Positions 1 to 5,812 of a stretch of 6,688 bases of DNA are shown here, in pieces. Each line of letters begins with the position of its first letter. The stretch's first letter is position 1. The notes beneath the pieces are model-generated. The model worked only from the letters and a program-made list of their open reading frames with translations. It was not told the origin of the DNA and ran no database searches. Both the position numbers and the translations under genes were made by a program. Origin of the DNA: Candidatus Eiseniibacteriota bacterium (GTDB lineage Bacteria; Eisenbacteria; RBG-16-71-46; JAGVPR01); NCBI GenBank assembly GCA_020052115.1, contig JAGVPR010000077.1, positions 1-6,688 of the forward strand, in the 5' to 3' direction.

Positions 1-779
1 TCTGCGCTCTCATTCTCGCGCTGGCCGACACCGACCTCGTGGCCGCCGCGGTGGCCGCGGAGGCGCTCGGGGCGCTCAAGGACTCGACGGCGATCGCCGC
101 GCTTTCGGCAGCCTACGATCGGGGGATCCTCGAGCGCTCGGCGGATCTTCGTCTCACGGCCGTCGGGTCGCTCGCGAAGATGCTCGAGCGGCCGGCGCTC
201 AAGACGCTGCAGGCCGCGAGGAGCGACGCCGACTACCGTGTCCGCAAGAGCGCGGACGGCGGGCTGGACGCTCTCCTCAGGAGGCCGCCCGCTCCGGAGA
301 AGCGACCCCCTCTCGCGGATTCCCCGAGGGCATACGAGGGCCTCGTCACGCCGGGCCCGCGGCACGCCACGTTGCGGACGGCGCGCGGCGACATCGTGCT
401 CGAGCTTCTCTGGGAGGACGCTCCGCACACGGTCGCCAACTTCGTCCGGCTCGCCGGCGAGGGCTCTTACTCGAAACGGCGCTTCCATCGCGTCGTTCCC
501 AACTTCGTGCTTCAAGATGGGTGCCCGCGCGGGGATGGATGGGGCGATCCCGGCTACACGATTCGCTGCGAGATCAACCAGGAGCCTTATCTGACCGGCA
601 CGGTCGGCATGGCCCTCTCCGGCAAGGACACCGGAGGAAGCCAGTACTTCATCACCCACTCGCCGCAGCCACGCCTCGATGGCCGCTACACCGTCTTCGC
701 AAAGGTGGCGTCGGGACAGGACGTCGCGGATGCGATCGAGGAAGGGGATGCGATCGAGGAGATCGTCGTCGGGGACTGA
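1..779 (+). CDS. HEAT-repeat / cyclophilin fusion, peptidyl-prolyl cis-trans isomerase (5' end outside window)
   Basis: The reading frame is open from base 3, so the true start lies upstream; the GTG at 39 is only an internal candidate. The first ~240 nt encode Ala/Leu-rich paired helices typical of HEAT repeats. A Pro-rich linker follows (about 280-355), then a cyclophilin domain from about 360 to the stop. Cyclophilins catalyse cis-trans isomerisation of Xaa-Pro bonds. The active-site segment FHRVVPNFVLQDG is clear (483-521), holding the equivalents of CypA Arg55, Phe60 and Gln63, and QYFITH supplies Phe113. The CypA Trp121 position is Arg and His126 is Tyr (PRLDGRY), so cyclosporin binding should be weak. 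The loop GDGWGDPGYTI is the form common in bacteria. HEAT repeats probably bind partner proteins (inference). Cellular location is unknown because the N-terminus is missing. The gene ends 129 bp before the HU gene. Confidence 0.9.
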   Translation, partial: CALILALADTDLVAAAVAAEALGALKDSTAIAALSAAYDRGILERSADLRLTAVGSLAKMLERPALKTLQAARSDADYRVRKSADGGLDALLRRPPAPEKRPPLADSPRAYEGLVTPGPRHATLRTARGDIVLELLWEDAPHTVANFVRLAGEGSYSKRRFHRVVPNFVLQDGCPRGDGWGDPGYTIRCEINQEPYLTGTVGMALSGKDTGGSQYFITHSPQPRLDGRYTVFAKVASGQDVADAIEEGDAIEEIVVGD

Positions 780-860
780 AGAATCGCGCGCAGGCGGCCG
801 GCGCTTTGCGGGGCGGTTCCCGCTCGTTCGCGGATGGACCGTCACATCGCCCCCGGCTGT

Positions 861-892
861 CGTTTCACCGCTCTGGGACATTCCTGTGAACG
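861..892. repeat. Inverted repeat upstream of the HU gene
   Basis: CGTTTCAC (861-868) and GTGAACG (886-892) are inverted copies with one extra T in the left arm, separated by 17 nt. They end 16 bp before the HU start codon. This could be an operator for the HU-clpB operon or a weak RNA hairpin. No convincing -35/-10 pair, CIRCE, HAIR or sigma32-type heat-shock element was seen in 780-908. Confidence 0.25.
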
Positions 893-908
893 AAAGTGAG
901 GTGCGAGG

Positions 909-1172
909 GTGAACAAGGGCGAGTTGATCGAAATCGTGGCGAAACAGACGAGCCTGACCAAGAAAGACGCCGGAGCCGCCATTGATGCGGCCCTCGAGGC
1001 CATCCGGACGAACACGAAGCGAGGCGTGAACCTCGTAGGCTTCGGGTCTTTCGCCGTCTCGAAGCGGAAGCCGCGCACGGGCCGGAACCCCCGGACCGGC
1101 GAGGTCATCAAGATCCCCGCCTCCAAAGGTGTGCGGTTTCGCGCGGGCAAGGAGTTCAAGGAGCAGCTGTAG
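909..1172 (+). CDS. hup: HU-family histone-like DNA-binding protein
   Basis: The 87-residue product matches the usual HU/IHF subunit length of about 90. HU dimers bend and compact DNA in the nucleoid with little sequence preference. The N-terminal helices start MNKGELIEIVAKQ, with the Lys-rich TKKDA turn. The family signature runs from GFGSF (residues 44-48) to the DNA-binding arm RTGRNPRTGE (56-65), where Pro61 is the proline that intercalates between base pairs. The tail GVRFRAGKEFKEQL is standard. The GTG start is supported by GAGGTG at 898-903, five nt upstream. HU is preferred over IHF because one homodimer-like gene is seen, but the two are not fully separable from sequence alone. It lies 23 bp before clpB, so co-transcription is likely. 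Confidence 0.95.
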   Translation: MNKGELIEIVAKQTSLTKKDAGAAIDAALEAIRTNTKRGVNLVGFGSFAVSKRKPRTGRNPRTGEVIKIPASKGVRFRAGKEFKEQL

Positions 1173-1180
1173 AGTTTGCG

Positions 1181-1190
1181 GGAGGTGATC
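1181..1190 (+). promoter_or_regulatory. Near-ideal ribosome binding site of clpB
   Basis: GGAGGTGATC is fully complementary to the common bacterial 16S rRNA 3' end (GATCACCTCC). It lies 5-7 nt before the ATG at 1196. It fixes the clpB start and implies strong translation initiation independent of the upstream HU gene. Confidence 0.85.
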
Positions 1191-1195
1191 GAACG

Positions 1196-3784
1196 ATGCA
1201 TCCGGATCGTTTGACGGTGAAGGCCAAGGAGAGCCTCGAGGGCGCCCGCCGGCTGCTCGGCGAGCACGCTCATCAGGCTCTCGAGCCCGAGCACCTTCTC
1301 GTCGCCCTGCTCGATCAGGAGGGGAGCATCCCGGCGCGCGTTCTGGAGCGCCACGGCGCGCGGCCCGACGTCCTCCGGAGCGATCTGGTGACCGCGCTCG
1401 CGCGCGTCCCGCGTGTCTCGGGATCGGCGTCGCCCTATCTGTCTCCGCGGACCGAGAAGGTGCTCGACGCCGCCGAGCGCGAAGCCGAGCAGATGAAGGA
1501 CGAGTACGTGAGCACCGAGCACTTCCTCCTTGCGATGTGCGGCCCGGCGGCCGACGGCGACGTGGCGCGCATATTGAAGAGCGCGGGCGTCTCGCGCGAG
1601 GCGGTGCTCGCTGCGCTGGCGGAGATCCGGGGCGGGCAGCGGGTCACGGACCAGGAGCCCGAGGAGAAGTACGAAGCACTCCAGCGTTACACGCGCGACC
1701 TCACCGACCTGGCGCGGCGCGGCCAGCTCGATCCGGTGATCGGCCGCGACAGCGAGATCCGCCGCGTGATCCAGGTGCTCTCCAGGCGGCGGAAGAACAA
1801 CCCCGTGCTGATCGGCGAGCCCGGGGTCGGGAAGACCGCCATCGGCGAGGGGCTCGCAGGGCGCATCGTGAACGGCGACGTCCCCGAGGGGCTGAAGAGC
1901 AAACGCGTCCTCGCGCTCGATCTCGCCTCGCTCGTCGCGGGGGCGAAGTACCGGGGCGAGTTCGAGGAGCGGCTCAAGGCGGTGCTCAAGGAGATCTCGC
2001 GCGCCGAGGGGGAGATCATCCTCTTCATTGACGAGCTTCACACCCTCGTCGGCGCCGGCGCGGCCGAGGGGGCGATGGACGCTTCGAACATGCTCAAGCC
2101 GGCTCTCGCGCGCGGCGAGCTTCGCGCCGTCGGCGCGACGACCCTCGACGAGTACCGCAAGCGGATCGAGAAGGACCCGGCGCTCGAGCGGCGCTTCCAG
2201 CCGATCGTGGTCGGCGAGCCGTCCGTCGAAGACACGATCGCGATCCTCCGCGGCCTCAAGGAGCGCTACGAGCTGCACCACGGCGTCAAGATCAAGGACT
2301 CCGCGCTCGTCGCGGCGGCCGTCCTCTCCAACCGCTACATCGCGGACCGTTTCCTGCCGGACAAGGCGATTGATCTGGTGGACGAGTCGGCCTCACGGCT
2401 GCGCATCGAGATTGACTCGATGCCGACCGAGCTGGACGAGATCGAGCGCCGGATCCGGCAGCTCGAGGTGGAACGCGAGGCGCTTCGCAAGGAGAAGGAC
2501 CGCGCATCGCGCGAGAGGCTCGAGCGCATCGAGAAGGAACTGGCCGACCTGGGCGAACGGCGCACCTCGATGAGGGCGCAATGGAAGCGCGAGAAGGAGT
2601 TCATCGAGAAGCTCCGTTCGCTCCAGCAGAAGCTCGAGGATGCGCGGCAGGAGGAGCAGATCGCCGAGCGGCAGGGAAACCTGGGCCGCGTCGCCGAGCT
2701 CCGCTACGGGGTCGCGGCTCAGCTGCAGAAGGAGCTGCAGGCCCAGACGGCCTCACTCGCGGAGATCCAGGCGAAGGGCCGCCTCCTCAAGGAGGAAGTG
2801 GACGAAGAGGACATCGCCGACGTCGTCTCGCGCTGGACCGGGATCCCGGTGACGCGTCTCGTCGAGGGTGAGGCGGAGAAGCTCATCCGGATGGAGGAGG
2901 AGCTTCACAAGCGGGTGGTCGGCCAGGATGAAGCGATTCATGCCGTCAGCGACGCGCTCCGGCGCGCGCGGGCGGGCCTGCAGGATCCGAACCGTCCGCT
3001 CGGGTCGTTTCTTTTCCTCGGGCCGACGGGCGTGGGCAAGACGGAGCTGGCCAAAGCGCTCGCCGAGTTCCTCTTCAGCTCGGAGCAGGCGATGGTGCGC
3101 ATTGACATGTCGGAGTTCGGCGAGAAGCACTCGGTGGCGCGGCTGATCGGTGCGCCGCCGGGCTACGTCGGCTACGAGGAGGGGGGCTCGCTCACCGAGG
3201 CCGTCCGGCGGCGTCCGTACAGCGTGATCCTCCTCGACGAGATCGAGAAGGCGCATCCCGATGTCTTCAACATCTTCCTGCAGCTGCTCGACGACGGCCG
3301 CTTGACCGACGGGCAGGGCCGCACGGTGGATTTCCGCAATACCGCGGTGATCATGACGAGCAACATCGGAAGCCCGATCATCCGGGAACTCGCCGGCCAC
3401 GAGCGCGAGGAGATGCGCCGGCGCGTGACCGAGGCGCTCGCCGCGACGTTCAGGCCCGAATTCCTGAACCGCATTGACGAGACGGTGATCTTCGAGAACC
3501 TCGATCTGCGGGAGCTGGAGAAGATCGTGGACTTGCAGCTCGTGAAGATCCAGGCGCTGCTCGAGGACCGCAAGGTCCGACTCGAACTGACCGAGGCGGC
3601 GAAGCGCCGGCTCGCGCACCAGGGGTTCGATCCGGTCTTCGGCGCGCGCCCGCTCAGGAGGCTCCTCCAGAAGGAGATCCAGAACCCGCTGGCGATGGGG
3701 ATTCTCCGAGGCGAATACCGGGAAGGCGATCTCGTGCGCGTGGACGCGAAGCCGGACGGGACGCTGGTGTGGGAGAAGGGCTAG
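1196..3784 (+). CDS. clpB: ATP-dependent chaperone ClpB (protein disaggregase)
   Basis: At 862 residues this is a full-length ClpB/Hsp104, a hexameric cytosolic machine that threads aggregated proteins through its pore together with DnaK. Domains in order: two Clp_N repeats (about 1-145). AAA1 has Walker A GEPGVGKT (207-214), pore loop KYRGE (251-255), Walker B IILFIDE (274-280) and paired arginine fingers at 332-333. The coiled-coil middle domain (about 410-525) is the DnaK-contacting part and separates ClpB from ClpA. AAA2 has Walker A GPTGVGKT (609-616), pore loop GYVGY (656-660), Walker B VILLDE (677-682), an NR arginine finger (758-759) and sensor-2 GARPL (816-820). No ClpP-docking IGF/IGL loop was seen, consistent with disaggregation rather than proteolysis. 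No substitution was noticed in a key residue. An HU gene directly upstream is an unusual partner. Confidence 0.98.
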   Translation: MHPDRLTVKAKESLEGARRLLGEHAHQALEPEHLLVALLDQEGSIPARVLERHGARPDVLRSDLVTALARVPRVSGSASPYLSPRTEKVLDAAEREAEQMKDEYVSTEHFLLAMCGPAADGDVARILKSAGVSREAVLAALAEIRGGQRVTDQEPEEKYEALQRYTRDLTDLARRGQLDPVIGRDSEIRRVIQVLSRRRKNNPVLIGEPGVGKTAIGEGLAGRIVNGDVPEGLKSKRVLALDLASLVAGAKYRGEFEERLKAVLKEISRAEGEIILFIDELHTLVGAGAAEGAMDASNMLKPALARGELRAVGATTLDEYRKRIEKDPALERRFQPIVVGEPSVEDTIAILRGLKERYELHHGVKIKDSALVAAAVLSNRYIADRFLPDKAIDLVDESASRLRIEIDSMPTELDEIERRIRQLEVEREALRKEKDRASRERLERIEKELADLGERRTSMRAQWKREKEFIEKLRSLQQKLEDARQEEQIAERQGNLGRVAELRYGVAAQLQKELQAQTASLAEIQAKGRLLKEEVDEEDIADVVSRWTGIPVTRLVEGEAEKLIRMEEELHKRVVGQDEAIHAVSDALRRARAGLQDPNRPLGSFLFLGPTGVGKTELAKALAEFLFSSEQAMVRIDMSEFGEKHSVARLIGAPPGYVGYEEGGSLTEAVRRRPYSVILLDEIEKAHPDVFNIFLQLLDDGRLTDGQGRTVDFRNTAVIMTSNIGSPIIRELAGHEREEMRRRVTEALAATFRPEFLNRIDETVIFENLDLRELEKIVDLQLVKIQALLEDRKVRLELTEAAKRRLAHQGFDPVFGARPLRRLLQKEIQNPLAMGILRGEYREGDLVRVDAKPDGTLVWEKG

Positions 3785-3803
3785 GCCCGCCGGCTCTGCC
3801 CCG

Positions 3804-5132
3804 TCAGTTCATCTCCGACACGAAGATCACGCGATTCTTTCCCCGCTCCTTGCCGCGCAAGAGGGCGCAGTTCGCGGAATGCCAGAGGGCCTCGCCGCTA
3901 TCGGCATCCTGCGGGAACATCGCCGCGCCGATCGAGAGCGACAAGGGTGCCGCGCGCAGCACGCCCGCCATGTCGGGCATGCGGAACGCGGTCGCTTCCA
4001 CGGCCGCCCTCAAGCGCTCGCAGATCGAGCGGGCCGCTTGTTCCGTGACCGGCGGGGTCAGGACGAGGGCGAATTCCTCGCCGCCCCAGCGCGTCACGAA
4101 GTCGAACGGACGCACCGACCGCACCAGGATCTGCGCGATCGCCTTCAGCACCTCGTTCCCGCCCGCGTAGCCGAAGCGCGAGTTGAAGTGCTTGAAGTCG
4201 TCAATGTCGGCGATGACGAGCGCCAGCGGCTCCCCTTCGCGCCGCGCGCGCGCGAGCTCGTTTCCGACCTGGACGTTGAAGTAGGAGCGGTTGTAGACCT
4301 GCGTGAGCGGGTCGAAGAAGACGAGCTTCGAGAGCCGCGCCGCCTTCTGCACGAGTCCCGATCCCTGCTCCGCGAGGAGCGAAAGGAGCGCGAGCTTCTC
4401 GTCGGTGAAGAACCGGGGTGAGCGGCTCCAGGCCTCGATCGCCCCGCGGATCGGCGGCTCGTTTGACAGGATCGGCGCGACGGCGAGCGAGCGGTAGCCC
4501 GCCAGGCGCTGTCCGCCGGGGTAGGCCTGGAGGTCCGGGATGCTGATAAGCGTTTTCTCGCCGATCACCGCGGTCTCGGTGAGCGCGCGGTCGAACGGGT
4601 GCGGGGAGGAGATGGCCTCCAGGCATCTGAAGGCGTCGAGCGTGTCGGCCGCGAAGACGAGCGCGCCGTGGTCGGCCCCGAGGATCTCGCGCGTGGATTC
4701 GAGGAACAGCTCCAAGACCTCGTTCATTCCTGTGAGCGGCTGGCTATCCCCGGTGAGGATCCTGTCGCCGAGCGAGAGGATCTTTCGCACCGTGGGCAGC
4801 GGTGTCTTGCTGCTCCAATAGGGCAGGGGCGTGGGGATCCTGACGAGGCCCTTCTCTGTCCTTCGGGACGGGACGCGGATCGTGAGGATGCTGGCATCGA
4901 GGACATTGGAATAACGGACCAAGCGCTCCCCATCGAGCTCGCGATCCTCGAGCACACGGAGGATGCCGCTCAGCCGGAGCTTCTCGACGGCCGAGTGCGC
5001 GGCCTCTTCGATCTCGTCCGAGGTTCCCTGCAGGAGGACGCGTTCGAGCGCCTGGCGATCTTGCGGCGCCAGCCGGGAGAGCGGCAGGACGTGCCGGAGC
5101 AGATACTCGTAGTCTATGCGCTCTCGTCTCAT
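3804..5132 (-). CDS. GAF-GGDEF diguanylate cyclase with an altered guanine-recognition residue
   Basis: This 442-residue protein has no signal peptide or membrane span, so it should be cytosolic. Residues 1-130 are a helical N-terminal region I do not recognise. About 130-265 resembles a GAF sensor domain. The GGDEF domain runs from DPLTQVYNRSYF (274-285) to the C-terminus. GGDEF enzymes condense two GTP into c-di-GMP. The metal-binding DIDDFK (309-314), Asn317 and catalytic GGEEF (350-354) are present. RPFD (341-344), five residues before GGEEF, is an intact product-inhibition I-site. By alignment to PleD, Asp344 (guanine contact) is Asn326, His340 is Tyr322 and Arg446 is Lys432, while Lys442 is kept (Lys428). 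An active cyclase is likely; its base specificity is uncertain. The ATG at 5132 has only a weak GGGA-type ribosome site. The gene is convergent with clpB. Confidence 0.93.
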   Translation of the reverse strand: MRRERIDYEYLLRHVLPLSRLAPQDRQALERVLLQGTSDEIEEAAHSAVEKLRLSGILRVLEDRELDGERLVRYSNVLDASILTIRVPSRRTEKGLVRIPTPLPYWSSKTPLPTVRKILSLGDRILTGDSQPLTGMNEVLELFLESTREILGADHGALVFAADTLDAFRCLEAISSPHPFDRALTETAVIGEKTLISIPDLQAYPGGQRLAGYRSLAVAPILSNEPPIRGAIEAWSRSPRFFTDEKLALLSLLAEQGSGLVQKAARLSKLVFFDPLTQVYNRSYFNVQVGNELARARREGEPLALVIADIDDFKHFNSRFGYAGGNEVLKAIAQILVRSVRPFDFVTRWGGEEFALVLTPPVTEQAARSICERLRAAVEATAFRMPDMAGVLRAAPLSLSIGAAMFPQDADSGEALWHSANCALLRGKERGKNRVIFVSEMN

Positions 5133-5236
5133 GCTCGTCCCGTGGCCGTCACCGGGAGGCCGCGCTCCGATGGATGAACGCTCACGATTCGTCGAGCCGG
5201 GGACGATGGGGGCGCCGCCCGGAGCGACCCGGGAGT

Positions 5237-5244
5237 ACCTAGGT
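5237..5244. promoter_or_regulatory. Palindrome ACCTAGGT, possible operator
   Basis: A perfect 8-bp palindrome lies two bases before the -35 element of promoter 1 and inside the upstream region of the GGDEF gene. Its position would suit a regulator acting on both directions, but a palindrome this short can arise by chance. Confidence 0.25.
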
Positions 5245-5246
5245 GT

Positions 5247-5276
5247 ATGACAAAAAGCAAGTTAGGCTGATATAAG
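5247..5276 (+). promoter_or_regulatory. Sigma70-like promoter 1 (rightward)
   Basis: ATGACA (5247-5252) and TATAAG (5271-5276) each match the consensus at five of six positions, with an 18-bp spacer, in an AT-rich island within GC-rich DNA. Transcription would start near 5283 and read towards the small exported protein gene about 530 bp away, or make a separate small RNA. Confidence 0.45.
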
Positions 5277-5304
5277 AATAGCACGTATCCTGCCGGCGCT
5301 TCAA
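5275..5304 (-). promoter_or_regulatory. Weak sigma70-like promoter for the GGDEF gene (leftward)
   Basis: Read on the minus strand, TTGAAG (5304-5299) and TATTCT (5280-5275) match four of six consensus positions each, with an 18-bp spacer. The element overlaps the -10 of promoter 1, so the two directions could compete. It would give a leader of about 135 nt before the GGDEF start. Confidence 0.25.
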
Positions 5305-5317
5305 TGGGAAAGCTCTC

Positions 5318-5357
5318 GGGCCGCGCGACGGTCTGTGAGGCTGAAGCAGACTGGCCC
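5318..5357 (+). repeat. Nested inverted repeat downstream of promoter 1
   Basis: GGGCC (5318-5322) pairs with GGCCC (5353-5357), and inside it GTCTG (5331-5335) pairs with CAGAC (5347-5351). Together they give an imperfect composite hairpin in RNA made from promoter 1. No T-tract follows, so it is not an ordinary terminator. Confidence 0.3.
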
Positions 5358-5396
5358 CCGAGGTGCGTCCAATGGGGCAGCGAAAGCCACGCGACA

Positions 5397-5426
5397 TTGA
5401 CGCTTTGCGAGCGCGGCATCTATACT
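5397..5426 (+). promoter_or_regulatory. Sigma70-like promoter 2 (rightward)
   Basis: TTGACG (5397-5402) and TATACT (5421-5426) each match five of six consensus positions, with an 18-bp spacer. This is the best promoter candidate in the window. Transcription would start near 5433, giving a leader of about 380 nt before the ATG at 5813. Confidence 0.5.
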
Positions 5427-5454
5427 TGTGTAACGAAGTTCGACCGTGTGATGA

Positions 5455-5482
5455 CCGGCGACGAGGCTGGAGTTCCCGCCGG
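5455..5482 (+). repeat. Inverted repeat in the leader (first hairpin)
   Basis: CCGGCG (5455-5460) and CGCCGG (5477-5482) form a perfect 6-bp GC stem around a 16-nt loop, about 20 nt downstream of the inferred start of promoter 2. Confidence 0.3.
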
Positions 5483-5561
5483 CGCGGACTGACGGCAGGG
5501 ATCTTCGGTCAAGGGGGTCGCACGGCGGGGGGTACCAAGTATCCACCCTCAACTTGCTGAT

Positions 5562-5620
5562 ACAGCGCCTGTTAGGCGATCTGTGGCACCGCAAGGCCCC
5601 GCGCGAGGCGGGAAAGGTGC
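5562..5620 (+). ncRNA. Two adjacent hairpins in the leader, candidate structured RNA element
   Basis: The first hairpin (5562-5584) pairs ACAGCGCCT with AGGCG plus CTGT. It makes nine base pairs with a two-base bulge (AT) and a GTT loop. Two bases later GCACC (5586-5590) pairs with GGTGC (5616-5620) and encloses a CCCGC/GCGGG stem with a GCGAG loop. Such compact packing of stems is more than usual for plain leader sequence, though GC-rich DNA makes short stems common. It matches no riboswitch class I can recall, and its exact ends are unknown. Confidence 0.3.
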
Positions 5621-5625
5621 AGTGG

Positions 5626-5667
5626 ATGAGACGGGCGCGCAGAAACGCGATCTGTATCTTGTTGTGA
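5626..5667 (+). CDS. Possible 13-residue leader peptide or relic of a signal peptide
   Basis: ATG at 5626 opens a 13-codon frame (MRRARRNAICILL) ending at TGA. GGGAAAGG lies just upstream (5610-5617). The Arg-rich start followed by hydrophobic residues resembles the beginning of the exported protein encoded at 5813 (MRRRRRSVEALVLL). It may be a regulatory leader peptide, a degenerate second copy, or chance. The ORF is too short to judge by coding statistics. Confidence 0.2.
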   Translation: MRRARRNAICILL

Positions 5668-5772
5668 ATACATCTGTTACGAAGATGCGCCTGAGAATGG
5701 TGCGGCGCGCCGGATGGCATGTCTCCTGCGTGGGAAGTCACCGGCAGTGCCTGTTGGGGTGAGAAGGCGGAA

Positions 5773-5790
5773 GGGCCGGGCGTCCGGCCC
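5773..5790 (+). promoter_or_regulatory. Strong hairpin just before the ribosome binding site
   Basis: GGGCCGG (5773-5779) and CCGGCCC (5784-5790) form a perfect 7-bp GC stem with a GCGT tetraloop, ending 7 nt before the GAGGAGG ribosome site. An alternative pairing, GCCGGG (5775-5780) with CCCGGC (5789-5794), is also possible. No T-tract follows. It could tune translation or mRNA stability of the gene at 5813. Confidence 0.45.
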
Positions 5791-5797
5791 CGGCAAT

Positions 5798-5811
5798 GAG
5801 GAGGTTTCTCC
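5798..5811 (+). promoter_or_regulatory. Ribosome binding site with self-complementary flank
   Basis: GAGGAGG (5798-5804) lies 8 nt before ATG 5813 and decides that start over the upstream ATG at 5714, which has no such site. GGAG (5800-5803) can pair with CTCC (5808-5811) around a GTTT loop, so the site could be partly masked. The stem is only four base pairs. Confidence 0.6.
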
Positions 5812-5812
5812 A

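Larger units (their letters stand above)
5133..5812. other. 680-bp gene-free region with divergent promoters and a long leader
   Basis: No convincing protein gene of ordinary size is seen on either strand. Two AT-rich islands (about 5245-5285 and 5640-5685) interrupt the GC-rich background. The left half holds candidate promoters in both directions. From about 5433 to 5812 the sequence is rich in inverted repeats and would form the untranslated leader of the small exported protein gene if promoter 2 is used. It matches none of the riboswitch, tmRNA, RNase P or SRP consensus sequences I could recall. Confidence 0.6.

Noticed and set aside
808..823. GCGGG/CCCGC stem after the cyclophilin gene as a terminator
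   Set aside because: Five base pairs with no T-run; stems of this size are expected by chance at this GC content.
842..2281. 479-codon open frame on the minus strand opposite HU and clpB
   Set aside because: It lies antisense to two unmistakable genes; its Leu/Asp/Arg-rich product mirrors the codon usage of clpB.
3778..3788. GGGC-TAG-GCCC at the clpB stop as a terminator
   Set aside because: Only four base pairs with a three-base loop and no T-tract on either strand. No credible terminator is visible in the 19-bp convergent gap.
5369..5392. GCAGCGAAAGCC resembling part of a c-di-GMP (GEMM) riboswitch
   Set aside because: The surrounding conserved blocks and the tetraloop-receptor layout are missing, and it lies upstream of promoter 2, so it would only be in RNA from promoter 1.
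5640..5690. AT-rich island with TTGTTG as a third promoter
   Set aside because: No acceptable -10 hexamer lies 16-18 bp downstream on either strand.
5714..5812. Upstream ATG at 5714 giving a 148-residue version of the exported protein
   Set aside because: It has no ribosome site and would bury the signal peptide behind 33 basic, disordered residues. ATG 5813 has GAGGAGG at proper spacing.
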